NCBI RefSeq assembly: GCF_946481145.1
Contig: NZ_CAMLMJ010000014.1
Coordinates: 1-64,000 of the forward strand
Source: an uncultured Sediminibacterium sp.
GTDB taxonomy: Bacteria; Bacteroidota; Bacteroidia; Chitinophagales; Chitinophagaceae
Direction of reading: 5' to 3'
DNA length: 64,000 bases
Part shown: positions 43,609 to 53,048 of the stretch, one piece after another
Layout: every line of letters begins with the position of its first letter
Position numbering within the stretch: position 1 is the first letter of the stretch
Program-made: the position numbers and the translations under genes
The notes under the pieces: model-generated
Seen by the model: the letters and a program-made list of their open reading frames with translations, nothing else
Told to the model about the DNA's origin: nothing
Databases searched by the model: none

Positions 43609-44979
43609 TTAATATCCAGGATTTTGAGTTAAACTAGCATTTCGTAATATCTCTTGTAATGGGATTGGGTACAATTGATCTGTTGTCGCCCAATTACTGC
43701 CTTTCACAGAAGTCATAACTTGATTTATTGAATTACTTCTTTTCAGATTCAACCATCTATCCCCCAATTCAGCAAACAATTCCAAATAGCGCTCTTTATT
43801 TACTTGATTAAGCAGATCTGTCAATGTGGTTGGGACAAGAGGAATCAATCCTGCGCGTAGCCTAATTGCATTTAAGTCTTGATACGCTCCTAACAGATTA
43901 GATTGTCTACCTCTAGCTTCTGATCGAATTAAGTACATTTCACTTAATCTGAAAATCATGGTATATTCAACAACAGATGTCGCATTTTGCCCAATCTTAT
44001 ACTTAAATGGAAAATAATATCGCTGAGAACCAATTGTAATAGAATTTATCCAAGAATTCACTCTTTTATCGGAATTCTCAAACTCATTAACTATGCTAGG
44101 CCTCAAAGAAACAGAGCTGGGAGAGCTTGTTAGTATAAGATCAAACCCTATTCTTGAATTTCTCAAAGGTGCTGTTACCATTAATTGCCAAATAGCTTCT
44201 TTACTATTTTTTAAATACACTGAATTTAAATCTGTCAATAATGAATATGTGCTCGATTTTGAAATAATTTTTGTTGCCGTTTCTTCTGCTTTACTATAAT
44301 CCCCGATATATAAATATACTTTTGCCAATAAAGCATTTACAGCTGAAAGATTAGGTCTTACTCTTTCTGTTGATATGGCATTATTCCCATTTAGATAATC
44401 ATCATTTAAATAAATTGATGCGTCAGTTAAATCTCCAATTATAAATTCATATACTTTATTTATTGAAGAGCGACTAATCGTAGAATTCACTCTATAGTCC
44501 GTACTGTTTGCAATCGGCACTTCAGCAAATAGATTAACTAAATAGAAATGACAAAATGCACGAATAAATTTAGCTTCGGAAGTGAGTTTTTCTTTAACGA
44601 CACTCCGGACGTTTCTTGATTTTTGCAAAGCCTCAATCACTGCATTTGCCTGGTATATAAATTTATAAGAGTCTGACCAAAATCTAGATGTGATAGCATT
44701 CTCAGATGTTAAATTATTAAAAGCGAGATCCATTGCCCCCGATGTATTATTATAATTTATGAATTCATCTGAAGATAGCCCAGTTAATTGCACTATACTT
44801 GAAATATAGCCATCATTCTCCATTTGAGAATAAATGGCTACAAGAGCCCCTGTAGCTGTAGCATCATTTTCAAATACAGAAGATCCAACAAGCTGTGTAT
44901 TTGGGTTATCAATTTCAAGAATTTTTGAACAAGAAGTAAAAGCTAAAAATATAAATGATAATAGTTTGATACTTTTCAT
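43609..44979 (-). CDS. SusD/RagB-family nutrient-binding lipoprotein
   Basis: A 456-residue lipoprotein (FIFLAFTSCSKILEI; Cys17 lipobox). It has the SusD TPR-like scaffold: ATATGALVAIYSQMENDGY, RFWSDSYKFIYQANAVIEAL, LTSEAKFIRAFCHFYLVNLF, MIFRLSEMYLIRSEARGRQ and the C-terminal ERYLELFAELGDRWLNLKRS with YPIPLQEILRNASLTQNPGY. It caps the SusC porin at 44992 and captures an oligosaccharide or peptide; specificity cannot be read. Confidence 0.95.
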   Translation of the reverse strand: MKSIKLLSFIFLAFTSCSKILEIDNPNTQLVGSSVFENDATATGALVAIYSQMENDGYISSIVQLTGLSSDEFINYNNTSGAMDLAFNNLTSENAITSRFWSDSYKFIYQANAVIEALQKSRNVRSVVKEKLTSEAKFIRAFCHFYLVNLFAEVPIANSTDYRVNSTISRSSINKVYEFIIGDLTDASIYLNDDYLNGNNAISTERVRPNLSAVNALLAKVYLYIGDYSKAEETATKIISKSSTYSLLTDLNSVYLKNSKEAIWQLMVTAPLRNSRIGFDLILTSSPSSVSLRPSIVNEFENSDKRVNSWINSITIGSQRYYFPFKYKIGQNATSVVEYTMIFRLSEMYLIRSEARGRQSNLLGAYQDLNAIRLRAGLIPLVPTTLTDLLNQVNKERYLELFAELGDRWLNLKRSNSINQVMTSVKGSNWATTDQLYPIPLQEILRNASLTQNPGY

Positions 44980-44991
44980 ACAAGAACGATT

Positions 44992-47900
44992 TTAAAATGA
45001 AGCATTAATACCAATTGTAAATGATCGTATTGGGGGTAAAAAAGATCGAGTCTCTGGGTCCAATCCTTCGTACTTAGAAATTGTAAGTAAATTTTGGATT
45101 TGGAAATAAACCCCCAAGTCAGATATGTATTTTCTTTTATCCGCTTTGGAAAGAATTGTATATTCTAAATTTATATTTCGTAATCTAATAAATGAGCCAT
45201 CAGTAAACGCTGCGTTACTCTGTCTAAATGCTGTAAAAGCGTTATTTGAAGCCGTATTAGAATTAGCAAATTTTTGAATATCAGTTAAATCACCGGGTAC
45301 CCTCCACCTGTTTAATACTAATCGAGGTTGATTCATTAATAAACCTGGTCTGGAAAAACGTGAAAGATAATTTTGAACATATGGCTGTTTAGTAAACTGC
45401 ATAAGAAATGAAAGTGAGAGATCTCCGAATTCTAATCTATTTTCCCAACCACCAAATAGAGTTTGACTTGTATTAACAATAACTTGTTGATCATTAGGAG
45501 CAGTAATGCGACCATCACCATCATAATCAAAGAATCTATGATTCCCCGAATTAGGATCCACACCTAACCATTGATACCTTTTCTCTATAAATAACGGTTG
45601 GCCAATCACATATTGATTTGCATAGCTTGATTTTTCAAGTCCATCAAATTTTATCAGCTTATTGTTTGGGATTGTAATATTAAAAGTACTATTCCATTTA
45701 ACCTTATCTGTTTTGATAACATCACTATTTAATTCGATTTCCAAACCAGTATTTTGTATTCTTGCAGGGAGGTTTTGTAAAACACTATTGAATCCGGTTA
45801 ATGCCGGTAGTCCATACTCCAATAGTTGATTTCTTGTTTCGTTTCGATAATAGTTAATGTTTATTAAAATACGATTGTTTAGGAACCCTGTTTCTAATCC
45901 GAACTCTAGTTTATTGACCTTTTCCCAATTAAATCTACTATTAAATAATTGAGTAGGAGATAATGTTGTAACTCCTTGATAAGAAAAAGTGTATGGTGAA
46001 TAAAGATCCAAAAATCGATAATCGCCGATCTGATCATTACCCGTTACGCCAGTTGAAAATCTTAATTTGCCAAAACTCAACAATCTAGAATTTTTGAATA
46101 GATTTTCATTACTAAAAATCCAACCTAGTCCAATTGAACCAAAATTTGCATACTGATTAGCTAAACCATACCTGCTTGACCCATCTCTTCGGGCCGTTAT
46201 TGTGGCTAAATATTTTTTATTATAATTATAATTTAATCTCCCGAAGATTCCAAAGTATTTATATTTTGAGTCACTCTCACTATTAATTAATATACTTGAT
46301 GCTGCTCTTAAACTATATAATAAGTCATCACTCGTATAACCAAGACCTACTGCATACAATGAACTTTGACGAGTACTTTGTAAAGTAGACCCTACAAGAG
46401 CCTCAAAACTTGACTTCTCATAATTTTTCTTATAATTTAGCTGAGGTTCGAAGATCAGGGTAGAAATCTGCCTATCCCCAAATCCCGCGCTACCGTTGGC
46501 GGAAAGTGCAGGATCAAAAGACTTCTTGGGATTTAGTAGATTTTCTTGTGTACTAATTTTTGTATAACCTGTATTAAAAGAAAAATCTAATCCCTTAGTA
46601 ATATTATAAGAAAAATTTAGATTAGAGATCGAATTCTCTATTTTGGAATTGAGCTGACTATAAATTGCTGCAAAAGGGTTTGACCAAGTCGAATTCTCCC
46701 AATTTAAACTCCCATCAGGGAGGTATATTGCTGGGGCATTTGGAGAAAGAGTTATACTACTGGAAAAATCCTGCTGAGGCAAATTGTTCTTAGTAAATAC
46801 AAAGGCTGTATTAAGAAAAATTCTCAACCTATTATTTAATGATTTATGAGAAAAGTTTAAACTACTTGAAAATTTTGATTGCCCAAATTCACCGGGGAAT
46901 ACTGTTGATTCATTTCTATAACTATTTGAAAACATAAATTGTGTAAGCTCGCTGCCTCCTGAAACACTAACATTAACATCAGTAGTATGTGATGTATTTC
47001 CTATAAGAATACGCTGCCAATCTGTATATCGAGTAGTATCCCATAACAATAAATCTCTAGCATTAGAAACCGTAGGAACAGTTCCATCATTTAAAAACGC
47101 TTCCTTACGCATTGAAATATATTCTTGCGTATTAAGCAAGTTCATTTTTCTAGATACTTGCCCAATCGATTTATACATTCTAAAGTTTGTAATCAATCGA
47201 CCTTGTTTCCCTCGCTTTGTAGTAATTAAGATGACACCATTTGCACCTCTTGATCCGTAGATTGCGGTAGCGTCAGCATCCTTTAGTACTTCAATACTTT
47301 CAATATCAGCCATACTCAAATTATTAAAAGGGCTTGATGCTATCCCTCCCCCACCTCCAAATGAGCCACTTAAAGTCGTAGAAGGGAAAGGAACACCATC
47401 AACAATGTAAAGAGGTTCATTCCCATTCGCAATACTGTTTCTACCTCGTAATCGAACGCTAATTAAGGATCCCGGAACTCCTGAATTTTGAATTATTTGA
47501 AGACCTGGAATTTTTCCGGCTAATACACTGATGGGATCAGATACAGGCTGCTTATTTAAATCGTCTGATTTTATGCGTGAAACGCTACCAGTAGAATACC
47601 TTTTTGTAGTTTTCCCATAAGCGATGACAATTTTTTCGTCTAAAGAATTTATTGCAATTCTTAACCTTACAAAAAGTTCCTTTTGTCCAACATATCTGAT
47701 TGTTTCTGTTACATAACCAATACTTGAAATAATCAATACGTCCCCACTTTCTATAGATTTTAAACTAAAATATCCTCTTTCATTTGTATTTACTCCAATA
47801 GAATTTTTACCCTTTACTGTAATAGATGCATTAACCGGATTATCTTCTTCATCAACGATCCTTCCATTTAATTCTATCTCATTTTCGATCACCTTTTGAT

Positions 47901-48294
47901 ATAAAGAATCAATGGTAGAAATTGCAAGTCGTTTAGTCTTAACTCTCTCCTTGATTGTTATAATCTTACCTATAATCTCATAATCCAAATCCTGGTTTTT
48001 AAAGATTTGATACAATGCTTCCCTTAGGTTAGCATTGTATACATACACTGAAACAGGCTTAGATTTCAATTTTATTAATTCTTTTTGGTACACTAAATCA
48101 AAGCCACTTTGTTTTTTGATGGTTTGCAATACTTTCTCAAGTGTCGCATTTTTTTCTTTGAGTGTGACCTGTGCAAAGGACTCTGCCATGGATTGCAGAG
48201 CAAAAAGAAAGAGTAAAATGGCTGTTAATTTCATACGCAACAGCGTTTTAGGGATAGGGTACGGCATTAATTTGCCGAAAGCAGCAAAATGCAT
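44992..48294 (-). CDS. SusC/RagA-family TonB-dependent transporter with STN domain
   Basis: A 1100-residue outer-membrane transporter. It has an N-terminal leader (KTLLRMKLTAILLFLFALQSMA), an STN domain (about 45-125; TLEKVLQTIKKQSGFDLVYQ) that signals to FecR, a CarboxypepD-like domain (ELNGRIVDEEDNPVNASITVKG), the plug with SIEVLKDADATAIYGSRGANGVILITTKRG, and a barrel ending FLPPIRSFTIGINASF. The STN plus nearby FecR/sigma predict surface-signal autoregulation. The gene from about 47.9 kb downwards is much more AT-rich than fecR, suggesting separate origins. Confidence 0.96.
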   Translation of the reverse strand: MHFAAFGKLMPYPIPKTLLRMKLTAILLFLFALQSMAESFAQVTLKEKNATLEKVLQTIKKQSGFDLVYQKELIKLKSKPVSVYVYNANLREALYQIFKNQDLDYEIIGKIITIKERVKTKRLAISTIDSLYQKVIENEIELNGRIVDEEDNPVNASITVKGKNSIGVNTNERGYFSLKSIESGDVLIISSIGYVTETIRYVGQKELFVRLRIAINSLDEKIVIAYGKTTKRYSTGSVSRIKSDDLNKQPVSDPISVLAGKIPGLQIIQNSGVPGSLISVRLRGRNSIANGNEPLYIVDGVPFPSTTLSGSFGGGGGIASSPFNNLSMADIESIEVLKDADATAIYGSRGANGVILITTKRGKQGRLITNFRMYKSIGQVSRKMNLLNTQEYISMRKEAFLNDGTVPTVSNARDLLLWDTTRYTDWQRILIGNTSHTTDVNVSVSGGSELTQFMFSNSYRNESTVFPGEFGQSKFSSSLNFSHKSLNNRLRIFLNTAFVFTKNNLPQQDFSSSITLSPNAPAIYLPDGSLNWENSTWSNPFAAIYSQLNSKIENSISNLNFSYNITKGLDFSFNTGYTKISTQENLLNPKKSFDPALSANGSAGFGDRQISTLIFEPQLNYKKNYEKSSFEALVGSTLQSTRQSSLYAVGLGYTSDDLLYSLRAASSILINSESDSKYKYFGIFGRLNYNYNKKYLATITARRDGSSRYGLANQYANFGSIGLGWIFSNENLFKNSRLLSFGKLRFSTGVTGNDQIGDYRFLDLYSPYTFSYQGVTTLSPTQLFNSRFNWEKVNKLEFGLETGFLNNRILININYYRNETRNQLLEYGLPALTGFNSVLQNLPARIQNTGLEIELNSDVIKTDKVKWNSTFNITIPNNKLIKFDGLEKSSYANQYVIGQPLFIEKRYQWLGVDPNSGNHRFFDYDGDGRITAPNDQQVIVNTSQTLFGGWENRLEFGDLSLSFLMQFTKQPYVQNYLSRFSRPGLLMNQPRLVLNRWRVPGDLTDIQKFANSNTASNNAFTAFRQSNAAFTDGSFIRLRNINLEYTILSKADKRKYISDLGVYFQIQNLLTISKYEGLDPETRSFLPPIRSFTIGINASF

Positions 48295-48389
48295 AGCTTT
48301 GGTTTGTGGGTTAACAAATAGGTCTTTGCGGACATTATTAAAAGTGAACCTGCATCCCCGCTTCGGTTACGACCCGGAGCGGTTTTGTT

Positions 48390-49490
48390 TTATTGAGGTC
48401 GCACGATTAGTTTTTTATGGGCAGCATCAATACTGCAGTTCAAACCATTCAGTTCCAGCACTTTCACCAGTTCATTTAAGGTGGCTGAACGTGATACTTC
48501 AAAATAGAAGCTTTGCTGTCCCAGATCACCCTTCATTTCAATTTCGACATCATACCACCTGCTGATGGCACGAAGTATCCCATCGATGGCAACATCATGG
48601 TAAACCATGCGTCCATTCTTCCAGGCCAATACTTCATCCAGATCAGCATTCGTTAATTGACCGGATTGATGTTGCTGACCGGGACGCAGGATCAATGGTC
48701 CCACTTTCACCTTACCCTCAGCCAATGTTGTCCTTACTGCACCTTCATCCGAATAGGCATTGATATTAAAATGGGTTCCCAATACTTCTATTTGATCAGT
48801 ACTTGTTTTTACAATAAAAGGCTGCTGGGTATTTTTTGTTACTTCAAAATAGGCCTCCCCTTCTAATTCAACGGTACGGGTTGATCCCGTGAACGCAGTG
48901 GGATAACGCAGTTGAGAAGCAGAATTGATCCACACATGTGTACCATCAGGAAGGATCACCTGGAACTGACCACCCCTTGGTGTTTTCAAGGTATTATAGG
49001 CGACTGCATTTGCTTCCTGGTAGGTAGCTACCCCATTCTGAATAGTAGCATTACCAATTTGTACATTCCCCTTCCCATCTAAGACCATTTCTTTTCCATC
49101 ACCGGTAATAAGTATCGCTTTATTGCTGCCGGGCGCGATGATAGTCTGCTGGACAAGACTATGCTGCGTTGGCTGATCTGGATGAATAAGCCAAATGGTT
49201 CCCACTGCCATCAATGCTATAACACAGGCGGCAGCCACATAACGCCACCAGAGCCTTCGAACCGGAGCTTGTTGTTGAAGAGACAGGATCGCATCCAGAA
49301 TTTCTCTCGAACTCTCTTCATTTAGATCTATGAGTTCATGGGAATCAAGTTCAACCTGATCCGCCAAATGTTGTAACTGCTCAGTATGATTGGCATCATT
49401 CACCAGGGCGTAAAACTCCGCTGTCTCCAATGGAGTAAGGGATTGGGCGAGATGCCCCTTAAACAATTGTTCCAATCTGAATGATGCCAT
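48390..49490 (-). CDS. FecR-family anti-sigma factor
   Basis: A 366-residue single-pass protein. A cytoplasmic N-terminus with ASD-like helices (1-80) is followed by a TM (about 86-104, VAAACVIALMAVGTIWLI) and a periplasmic FecR domain (KTPRGGQFQVILPDGTHVWINSASQLRYP and GEAYFEVTKNTQQPFIVKT). A C-terminal STN-like segment (VSRSATLNELVKVLELNGLNCSI) interacts with the SusC signalling domain. It holds the ECF sigma at 49564 inactive until the transporter binds ligand. Confidence 0.95.
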   Translation of the reverse strand: MASFRLEQLFKGHLAQSLTPLETAEFYALVNDANHTEQLQHLADQVELDSHELIDLNEESSREILDAILSLQQQAPVRRLWWRYVAAACVIALMAVGTIWLIHPDQPTQHSLVQQTIIAPGSNKAILITGDGKEMVLDGKGNVQIGNATIQNGVATYQEANAVAYNTLKTPRGGQFQVILPDGTHVWINSASQLRYPTAFTGSTRTVELEGEAYFEVTKNTQQPFIVKTSTDQIEVLGTHFNINAYSDEGAVRTTLAEGKVKVGPLILRPGQQHQSGQLTNADLDEVLAWKNGRMVYHDVAIDGILRAISRWYDVEIEMKGDLGQQSFYFEVSRSATLNELVKVLELNGLNCSIDAAHKKLIVRPQ

Positions 49491-49563
49491 ATGATAGATG
49501 ACTTCAACGGATGAAAAAAAGAGTAGTTAACAGAAAAAAAATATAAGAACAGCCTGAAATTCC

Positions 49564-50145
49564 TTATGCATACAGGATCAATAACAGGATAGCCAGGTCA
49601 CTTTGATCGGTCAGAAATGCGCGAACAGACCTCGCGGCCAGCTTGAGATGGACACCTACCGTTGCAGGGCTGATATCCAACAGTTCAGCAATCTGATCTT
49701 TTTTCATCCCCTCCAGAAAAGACAGTTCAAATACTTTTTGTTGTTGAGGGGTAAGTCTGGAAATGGCTTTTTGCAAAAGCTGATCGGTACTTTGACCATT
49801 GCTGTTGGGTGATTGCCATTCTGCAGGTTGCCAATTGAAATAGCCTTTTTTGCCAGCTGCATCCTTTGCCAGCCTTTTTAGTTCTGTAAGGCTTCGGTTT
49901 TTACTAACCGTGCGCATCCAGGCATCAATATCCTGCACTTCGGTTAATTTCTCCCGGTATTTCCAAACCCGCACAAAAACATCCTGCACGATTTCTTCGG
50001 CAAGGGATTCTTCATGTGTAAATTTCAGTGCGATGCTATACACATAAGACTTGTAATGATAGAAAAAATGCTCAAATGCAAGGTGTTCACCGGCAGCAAC
50101 CTGGTGGATCAGGTCCAATGATATGGGAGAATGCACTTGATACAT
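49564..50145 (-). CDS. ECF-family RNA polymerase sigma factor
   Basis: A 193-residue sigma-70 factor: region 2 (FEHFFYHYKSYVYSIALKFTHEESLAEEIVQDVFVRVWKYR) and region 4 (LTPQQQKVFELSFLEGMKKDQIAELLDISPATVGVHLKLAARSVR). The start is ATG 50145 (MYQVHSPISLDLIHQV); a TTG four codons upstream also fits. It is separated by 73 bp from fecR and should transcribe the susCD genes. Confidence 0.95.
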   Translation of the reverse strand: MYQVHSPISLDLIHQVAAGEHLAFEHFFYHYKSYVYSIALKFTHEESLAEEIVQDVFVRVWKYREKLTEVQDIDAWMRTVSKNRSLTELKRLAKDAAGKKGYFNWQPAEWQSPNSNGQSTDQLLQKAISRLTPQQQKVFELSFLEGMKKDQIAELLDISPATVGVHLKLAARSVRAFLTDQSDLAILLLILYA

Positions 50146-50440
50146 GGGGTTAACCAAAAGACTGTTTGCAAACTAAAAAAGCTGCACATGTCCAGCCGCC
50201 AAATTAGGGAAATCAAATTAATTGATAAAAGTTACTTATGATAAACCTAAGAAGCCGCATATGAACATAGACCAAAAAATGAGCGGGGTATGAAAATACC
50301 CCGCTTGGCAGGAGAAACTGCCTTGGCTGAGACTTGTAATCCCATGCACCCGGTGCTTACTCAAGAGCAACACAACTGTTATCGTCGCTTTGGCGGGTGC
50401 ATGTTTGATTCGAGCAAACCGATATGAATATGTAATAAAA
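50146..50440 (-). ncRNA. Candidate structured small RNA between two terminators
   Basis: On the minus strand, between the terminator at 50441-50466 and the one at 50274-50305, lies a compact structured segment. A perfect 10-bp stem CATGCACCCG/CGGGTGCATG (50343-50352 with 50394-50403) encloses about 40 bases. A second stem GGCAG/CTGCC (50307-50311 with 50318-50322) and then the intrinsic terminator follow. An independent transcript of roughly 130-160 nt ending near 50274 would fit. The bases 50146-50273 are upstream leader of the sigma gene. No known RNA family is recognised. Confidence 0.5.
50274..50305 (-). terminator. Strong minus-strand terminator of the candidate RNA
   Basis: AGCGGGGTA (50282-50290) pairs with TACCCCGCT (50297-50305) around a 6-nt loop. 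The minus-strand 3' side runs into six T residues (50279-50274). No reading frame ends just before it. Confidence 0.88.
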
Positions 50441-50466
50441 ACCGGGTAAGTAAAAACAAACCCGGT
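50441..50466 (-). terminator. Minus-strand terminator of the DsbD-N-like gene
   Basis: ACCGGGT (50441-50447) and ACCCGGT (50460-50466) form a 7-bp stem followed on the minus strand by TTTTATT. It lies about 120 bp past the stop of the DsbD-N-like gene. Confidence 0.75.
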
Positions 50467-50588
50467 GGTGCATTCTCAAAAAAATACACATGAGAAAACT
50501 TGTCAGTTATTCATTTTCGGTATATCAAACACTTAATCACAGGAAATTGCGGCACCAACTCATACCGAATCATTTTTTATTTATTTGT

Positions 50589-51053
50589 CTACCTTAGCTC
50601 AATGGAGAATTTCTCCTTTGTTGGAGACAGACACCTCCCATTGGTACACAACATATACTCCACAGAACCTGTGATATTTGTTTTTATCTTTTGCTTGCTG
50701 TTTAATTTTACCAATTGAGTGTATTCCACACTATCCTCAAAATACGCAACTGTTAAATCGAAGACTTCTTCAAAGTGCTTAATCATTTTTCCCTTTTCAT
50801 TCACAGCACCCTCTAGCTTGATTAATGGATTACTATTAAATACCACCCGGGTTGGATTTGGGCCATCATCTGGACTTGTTTGCGAATAAATATGCCAGGA
50901 ATCAGGTATTAGTGCTTTAACTGTAATCAGATAACGATCACCCTTAAATAATTTAGACGCATATGTAAACTGTACTTTTTGAGCAAAACCACTGTTATCA
51001 GTGAGTATCAATAGCAGAAGCGAAATAAATACAATACTGCGTTGTCTTTTCAT
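50589..51053 (-). CDS. DsbD N-terminal-domain-like periplasmic protein
   Basis: A 154-residue exported protein (signal ending SGFAQ). It fits the N-terminal immunoglobulin-like domain of DsbD: VQFTYASKLFKGDRYLITVKALIPDSWHIYSQTSPDDGPNPTRVVF and the terminal GSVEYMLCTNGRCLSPTKEKFSIEL, where the CTNGRC pair matches the DsbD redox motif. The transmembrane and C-terminal thioredoxin domains of DsbD are absent, so it acts alone or with another protein to pass electrons in the periplasm. Confidence 0.85.
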   Translation of the reverse strand: MKRQRSIVFISLLLLILTDNSGFAQKVQFTYASKLFKGDRYLITVKALIPDSWHIYSQTSPDDGPNPTRVVFNSNPLIKLEGAVNEKGKMIKHFEEVFDLTVAYFEDSVEYTQLVKLNSKQKIKTNITGSVEYMLCTNGRCLSPTKEKFSIELR

Positions 51054-51372
51054 ATAGCAAGAGATAGATTTTACTGATAGGTAAATACTAAGACTTAGTA
51101 AATGGACTATAAGGGTAGTTCTAATAATAATATTTTCTTAACTGAGTATAAGAGATGATGGCACATTTCTATATCAGGTATGATAAATTTATTCCCAAAG
51201 CAAAAAAAGAATAAATCCTATTTACTTAAATGTACACAAAGTCACAGCAGTTGATAGACAGTAAAATCAGAATATTTGGATAATGATCATAATTATTCAG
51301 TAACTGTATTACATAGTAATTACATTTTTATGCCGTTAAAGTTTTAATGAAGAATATCAATCCAACAAACTA
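51054..51372. other. Intergenic region without recognised features
   Basis: 319 AT-rich bases between the DsbD-N-like gene and the porin stop. I see no long frame, tRNA, strong hairpin or terminator in it. It probably holds the minus-strand promoter of the DsbD-N-like gene. Confidence 0.5.
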
Positions 51373-52599
51373 TTAAAAATAGGTACTCACTCCAAATTGA
51401 AACCCAGCCAGCTTAGATGGCGGATTACCTAAGATATCTTTTTGCCAGTTGTAACGATAGTTGAATCGAATCACTGTTTGTGCAGTGGGTCGCCAGCTAA
51501 TGGCAGGAACAATGGAAAATACTTCGTCACTGATATTATCACCTGTGGACTTGAACCTTCCTCTATTCCAATCCACATATTCAATACGCAAGGCTGCATT
51601 GATAACTGACTTTTCAAAGCCAAACACAGGTTGCTTGATAACAGGCTGCACAAAATCAATAAAACCTCCCTGTTGTTTGCTGCCAAATTGTTCTGTATAG
51701 GTTTCAGGTACGTCGACATTGACCCATGCCCATTCAGCATTGATGAAGGTATTGATTTTGGGAAGGGTAGTATTAAAGTCTATCGCAAATACATTGACGC
51801 TTCTTTTTTTATCCAGGACCAACCCATCAGCTTGATATTTATTATAAATGCCCCCCATATAGGATAGTCCCAACTCCCCTATCCCCCTTTTTCTTACCGC
51901 AACTTTACCGGTGAACAATGGGCTTCCATTAGCGCTTTCTTCAAATCGGTTTTTGTTTTCTTTACTGGCTGGCAGGAATGTTTTGCTCTCTGCGTTGTCA
52001 ATGATTTTATCGTCGAACCCATTGGTGAGGTATGCTTCATAAGCATACACCCAATTCTTGGTGTATTTTTTTCCAAACAAACCAAAACCTATATTACTCC
52101 AGGTGGCCGGGAGCATTTGAGTGGCCGACACAGGACGATCAATAAATTCCCATTTAGGACCATCATGATTTTGATTAAATGCGCCGATAGGGTTCATGAC
52201 AATACCACCCCTCAAATTAAAAAGAGGTGCAAATTCAAAATCAACAGATCCAAATTCAATATTGATTTCTTTGGTGCCGTCTTCAAACTCTATTTCACTT
52301 AAAAATTTTATTCTTTTTGAAATAGAGGAGGATACAAATAAAGTCAACCTTCTCATTTGAAACTGGTGACCCTCTGATACACCATCTTTCTGGAAATATT
52401 GATAATTGGCTTCCGCATAGCCTCCCAATGCTACAGGTAGTTTACCCGATTGAAGAAAAGGTCGGTTATACACGGCATCCATATTTAATAGCATACCCGA
52501 TGTGTCTTTTACCATTCTGCGAAGCAATACAGGGTCTATCTGTGCAATAGCAGTTGAGGAAAAGAAAACAAATGTCACTAAGTATATAAATAGTCTCAT
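51373..52599 (-). CDS. OprO/OprP-type porin
   Basis: A 408-residue outer-membrane porin (signal MRLFIYLVTFVFFSSTAIAQ). YAEANYQYFQKDGVSEGHQFQMRRLTLFVSSSISKRIKFLSEIEFEDG and the terminal RFNYRYNWQKDILGNPPSKLAGFQFGVSTYF show alternating strands ending in an aromatic residue. This family takes up phosphate or other anions. It is last in an operon with a Rieske protein and a di-haem oxidoreductase; its start overlaps the Rieske stop by 4 bp. Confidence 0.88.
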   Translation of the reverse strand: MRLFIYLVTFVFFSSTAIAQIDPVLLRRMVKDTSGMLLNMDAVYNRPFLQSGKLPVALGGYAEANYQYFQKDGVSEGHQFQMRRLTLFVSSSISKRIKFLSEIEFEDGTKEINIEFGSVDFEFAPLFNLRGGIVMNPIGAFNQNHDGPKWEFIDRPVSATQMLPATWSNIGFGLFGKKYTKNWVYAYEAYLTNGFDDKIIDNAESKTFLPASKENKNRFEESANGSPLFTGKVAVRKRGIGELGLSYMGGIYNKYQADGLVLDKKRSVNVFAIDFNTTLPKINTFINAEWAWVNVDVPETYTEQFGSKQQGGFIDFVQPVIKQPVFGFEKSVINAALRIEYVDWNRGRFKSTGDNISDEVFSIVPAISWRPTAQTVIRFNYRYNWQKDILGNPPSKLAGFQFGVSTYF

Positions 52600-53036
52600 A
52601 TTTTTCTCAAGTCAATGAATAGTTCTTTGTTATTGATGGTTACAGGAAAAGTGCGCAGGTTTTTGTCGGCAGGTCCGTTGGTTACCTTACCTCGATTATC
52701 GTACTCACTGCCATGTGCCGGGCACTGCAGGTAATCGCCCGCCACATTAAGTTCGGCTCCCTGATGTGCACATTGCATCCAGATAGCTGAATAGTCTTTA
52801 TCACTAAAACGATACACACAAATCGGGAACACCAACTCCTCATTACGTACTACGATGTATAAGCGATATTTATCACTTCCATTTATGACAAACTCTTGCA
52901 TATCTATTACAATTCCGTCTTTAAGCAACTTGCCATTTGAAAATTTTGTAGTTGCACAAGAACCCAAAAGTGTTGCCACAGAGGATACGCCGAGACAAGC
53001 TGTACAGGATCTAAGTATAAAATCTTTTCTGTTCAT
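52596..53036 (-). CDS. Rieske [2Fe-2S] protein with Tat-like leader
   Basis: A 146-residue protein. The leader MNRKDFILRSCTACLGVSSVATLLGSC could be a Tat or lipoprotein signal. The cluster motif is CAHQGAEL ... CPAHGSEYD (CxH then CxxH), giving two Cys and two His ligands. It is small and lacks other domains, so it is probably an electron carrier for the di-haem enzyme next to it (12-bp spacing) rather than a bc1 subunit. Confidence 0.9.
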   Translation of the reverse strand: MNRKDFILRSCTACLGVSSVATLLGSCATTKFSNGKLLKDGIVIDMQEFVINGSDKYRLYIVVRNEELVFPICVYRFSDKDYSAIWMQCAHQGAELNVAGDYLQCPAHGSEYDNRGKVTNGPADKNLRTFPVTINNKELFIDLRKI

Positions 53037-53048
53037 CTTTTCAAAATA

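Noticed and set aside
48035..48565. 176-aa plus-strand frame spanning the susC start and fecR end
   Set aside because: It crosses two convincing genes on the other strand and an intergenic hairpin.
50274..50440. TPP riboswitch, from a GGCTGAGA string on the plus strand
   Set aside because: The downstream ACCTGAT-type element is missing and no thiamine gene follows on that strand.
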